Assembly (NCBI RefSeq): GCF_028712425.1
Contig: NZ_JAQTQD010000010.1
Coordinates: 28,472-92,471, forward strand
DNA from: Methanoregula sp.
GTDB lineage: Archaea > Halobacteriota > Methanomicrobia > Methanomicrobiales > Methanospirillaceae
Direction of reading: 5' to 3'
Length of the DNA stretch: 64,000 nucleotides
The translations under genes were made by a program, and so were the position numbers. The notes beneath the pieces were generated by a model. That model saw nothing but the letters and a program-made list of their open reading frames with translations. It was not told where the DNA came from and did no database searches. Below are positions 61,963 to 64,000 of this stretch, piece by piece (position 1 is the stretch's first letter; every line of letters starts with the position of its first letter).

Positions 61963-63495
61963 ATGATGACCTACCATCTCCTCAACGAAGCCATTGTCCG
62001 AAGGATCAGCCTGATCTTAAAAGCCGGGGAATTCAGGGCTGACGGGGGCATTGATCTGGCGGAGGTTGTGCTGGATTCCGGCGAAGTGCTCAACACCATG
62101 AAAGACGGGGGATTCATCACCATCGGGTATGCCGTGGAGCATCTCCCCAGTAATCCCCTTGCATTCCTTTCCCATCTCAGGCCGTCAGGACCGTTCAACG
62201 AAGAGGGAAAAAAACGGGCATCCCGGATTGTCGAGCTGGCCAAACAGGCGATCTATCATGAGGTCTCAACCCCGTGCGATATGACGAGCGCCCACAAGGC
62301 TCTCGTCCTCATTGCCGGTCCCTCGCACGAGCTCTCGATGCAGGGATTCATGACCGTAAGAAAATGGATCGACCGGAGCATCCGCGGCCTTGAGACACGG
62401 TCCGGGGATTACCCGGTCATGAACACAAAGAACGTTGCCATCATTGTCATGCTCTCGGGCCTCGAAAATATCCCCCGCATCAGCGAACTTAAGGAGATCC
62501 GTGAACAGCTCAGGGCCGGCCCGGTACGAAGGGCGGTACCGGAGAGCGGAGAACAGGGGATGACACGCGTCCAGGAAAATGCCGGATCGCTCCGGGATGA
62601 GATGATTGTCCTCCCACAGCAGATGCAACGGGTCCCGGAAGCTCCGCAGACGGATCGTGTTCACACCCGTGCACCGGAAGAGATCCTGCAACCAAAACAA
62701 CAACCGCCGGCCCGGTCTACGGCCCCACGTCCTTCCACGCTTCAGCAAGTGCACCTTGAAAAGCCCCGGTCAGATCAAACCAGATCCGTACGTGATCATG
62801 ATTCAGGGAAACCAATGCCACCATACAAGGCCCCTGCACAAGAAGAGGAGATCCCATCAGGGAAAATTGTTACTCAACAGCCATTATCCCCTGCCGGTAC
62901 AACCGATCATTCTGTTCCTGCGAGGGAAGAAACTCCTGTTCCCCATTCCCACGAACATGCCCGCCAGCGGATCGAGCGGGAGTTGCAGCGGCAGCGCATG
63001 ATGGCACTTTCAGGGAAACCGTTGATGAAAGATGGCAGTGCCGCACCATCCTCCCCAACGGAGCCATCAGCCGCAGTGAGGACAAAACGTGTTGTCGTCG
63101 CCCAGGCCCCACCGGCGGAGACCCGGGAACCGGTATCCCGCTCCCCAACAGAGGGGATTCTCGAAGCCAGTGTAAAGAAGACGGTAATAATCCGGAAGAG
63201 GGGCCCTGCTAATCCGGAACAAGAGAAAACGCAAAACGAGCCGCTGGAACCCGTACAGGTTCCTGCTGAAGAAGACGAACCGGTGATGCTGAAAGAACAG
63301 GAATTCCGGGCAAAAGACACCGTTTTCCAGGGGAAACTTGTCACCGACACTTCGGTGCCCAAAGCACGGGATGGTTCCCTCATTCATACGAGCCTGAAAC
63401 CAAAAAAAGCAGCCCCGCATGAGGACGACGAATCCTCTGGCGAACGGCAACAGGGTAAAAAGGGAAAAAAGCCTGACGATATCTCCTGGATCTGA
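61963..63495 (+). CDS. Tubulin/FtsZ-like protein, C-terminal part with long disordered tail
   Basis: A 510-residue frame that directly continues the preceding one (same frame, after TAA and four codons). Residues 1-180 form the C-terminal part of the FtsZ-like domain: LLNEAIVRRISLILKAGEFR, GGIDLAEVVLDSGEVLNTMK and ITLIAGPSHELSM-like LVLIAGPSHELSMQGFMTV. From about 185 the protein is Pro, Gln, Glu and Arg rich and probably disordered, ending in a basic KKGKKPDDISWI. It may be expressed by reinitiation at ATGATG (61963-61968), but no clear ribosome binding site precedes it. Function likely in cell shape or surface organisation (inference). Confidence 0.65.
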   Translation: MMTYHLLNEAIVRRISLILKAGEFRADGGIDLAEVVLDSGEVLNTMKDGGFITIGYAVEHLPSNPLAFLSHLRPSGPFNEEGKKRASRIVELAKQAIYHEVSTPCDMTSAHKALVLIAGPSHELSMQGFMTVRKWIDRSIRGLETRSGDYPVMNTKNVAIIVMLSGLENIPRISELKEIREQLRAGPVRRAVPESGEQGMTRVQENAGSLRDEMIVLPQQMQRVPEAPQTDRVHTRAPEEILQPKQQPPARSTAPRPSTLQQVHLEKPRSDQTRSVRDHDSGKPMPPYKAPAQEEEIPSGKIVTQQPLSPAGTTDHSVPAREETPVPHSHEHARQRIERELQRQRMMALSGKPLMKDGSAAPSSPTEPSAAVRTKRVVVAQAPPAETREPVSRSPTEGILEASVKKTVIIRKRGPANPEQEKTQNEPLEPVQVPAEEDEPVMLKEQEFRAKDTVFQGKLVTDTSVPKARDGSLIHTSLKPKKAAPHEDDESSGERQQGKKGKKPDDISWI

Positions 63496-63496
63496 A

Positions 63497-64000
63497 TCAG
63501 TTCTTTTCAAGAATTTTCGAGAACCGGATAGTACCGGCACCGATCTCGGTCTTTATCGGGATGCCGTGCTCGACCGTGTTCCCGATATAATTCAGCCCGC
63601 TGAACGCAACAACCGAGAGCCGGTAGGGGTTCGGGGGCAGGTTGAGTACCTGGTTCCCCATCATTACCGGAAAGACAAAACCACAGGAGTTCATCTGGTG
63701 AATCGTCTCCTCGGCCCGGGATTGTGCTGCACAGGGGATTTCGCGTACATTGGCAAGGGCAATGCCACTCTTCGATCGCGCAAACGATGAGATAGAGGTC
63801 AGGTGAGCGGAAATAAACAGTTCAAGGGGATCGATCGTGGTCCCCCGGTAGCCAATAAGATCTAGGAACTGCCGGGGGGCCCCGTTCTCGATCTCGAGCC
63901 TCCCGCCATATGCCATCCTGACCGGTATTCCCTGGCGCTGGAAGACACCGTCCATCGAAATGCTGCAGATGGTGATGAACCCGGTATGATTGTGGGGGAT
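63497..64000 (-). CDS. nrpR: NrpR-type nitrogen regulator, C-terminal DUF128 domain (runs off the right edge)
   Basis: The frame is open from the right edge to the stop at 63497, so 167 C-terminal residues are visible. They match a DUF128 domain of NrpR: TGFITICSISMDGVFQRQGI, YGGRLEIE, LIGYRGTTIDPLELFISAHL, ANVREIPCAAQSRAEE and a late SGLNYIGNTVEHGIPI. NrpR represses nitrogen-fixation and glutamine-synthetase genes until 2-oxoglutarate binds this domain. The DNA-binding domain and any first DUF128 copy lie beyond the window. It ends two bases from the FtsZ-like gene, tail to tail. Confidence 0.82.
   Translation of the reverse strand: MPHNHTGFITICSISMDGVFQRQGIPVRMAYGGRLEIENGAPRQFLDLIGYRGTTIDPLELFISAHLTSISSFARSKSGIALANVREIPCAAQSRAEETIHQMNSCGFVFPVMMGNQVLNLPPNPYRLSVVAFSGLNYIGNTVEHGIPIKTEIGAGTIRFSKILEKN

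Overview
The window comes from a hydrogenotrophic methanogenic archaeon of the order Methanomicrobiales, most likely Methanoregula or a close relative. The placement is inferred from gene content, the surface-protein style and remembered family resemblance; no database was searched. It holds genes for most steps of CO2-reducing methanogenesis (ftr, mtd, mer, mtr, mcr, hdr, an fwdF-like polyferredoxin), an archaeal S10/spc ribosomal cluster with secY, and archaeal regulators (Tfx, NrpR). The DNA is moderately GC-rich. Genes have GGAGG/GGTGA-type ribosome binding sites and many ATGA or TAATG overlaps. I found no tRNA, rRNA, CRISPR array or insertion sequence.

Layout. 1-6150: partial unknown gene, MarR regulator plus ABC exporter, two anchored surface proteins, a divergent CorA-like protein. 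6152-6643: MsrB. 6809-15408: a nine-gene, mostly overlapping minus-strand operon holding the coenzyme B chain-elongation genes (aksA, aksD, aksE, aksF) together with an IorA-like thiamine-diphosphate enzyme, a radical SAM protein, two related methanogenesis-marker-11/TiaS-like proteins and one protein of unknown function. 15602-27812: ftr on the minus strand, then ferredoxin, fwdF-like polyferredoxin, hdrCBA-mvhD and mcrBDCGA. 28486-30868: DUF2124 protein, a peptide-modifying type radical SAM enzyme, a DNA glycosylase. 31186-36808: mtrEDCBAF, a fused mtrA-mtrG, and mtrH. 37026-41887: mixed genes (TPR, surface protein, double rubredoxin, MarC, acyltransferases). 42008-56646: cmk, EMC3/DUF106, adkA, secY and 23 ribosomal or RNase P protein genes from L15 back to L3, all on the minus strand. 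56647-57200: a highly structured non-coding region upstream of L3. 57280-60970: tfx, mtd, a galT-like gene and mer. 61351-63495: an FtsZ/tubulin-like gene cut in two by one in-frame stop. 63497-64000: the C-terminal end of an NrpR-type regulator.

How the genes work together. Ftr, Mtd, Mer, Mtr and Mcr carry the C1 unit from formylmethanofuran to methane. HdrABC-MvhD recycles the CoM-CoB heterodisulfide and can pass electrons through the polyferredoxin to formylmethanofuran dehydrogenase. The aks operon makes the coenzyme B that Mcr consumes. No mvhA or mvhG lies beside mvhD, which suggests that formate dehydrogenase or F420 hydrogenase supplies Hdr, as is known in Methanospirillum.

The most interesting signals are: the aks operon with candidate enzymes for the unassigned decarboxylation and sulfur steps of coenzyme B synthesis; the MtrA-MtrG fusion, whose MtrA part is almost base-for-base identical to the neighbouring mtrA; the structured leader of the ribosomal operon; arrays of GAAG...CTTC hairpins behind mcr and mtr; and the split FtsZ-like gene.
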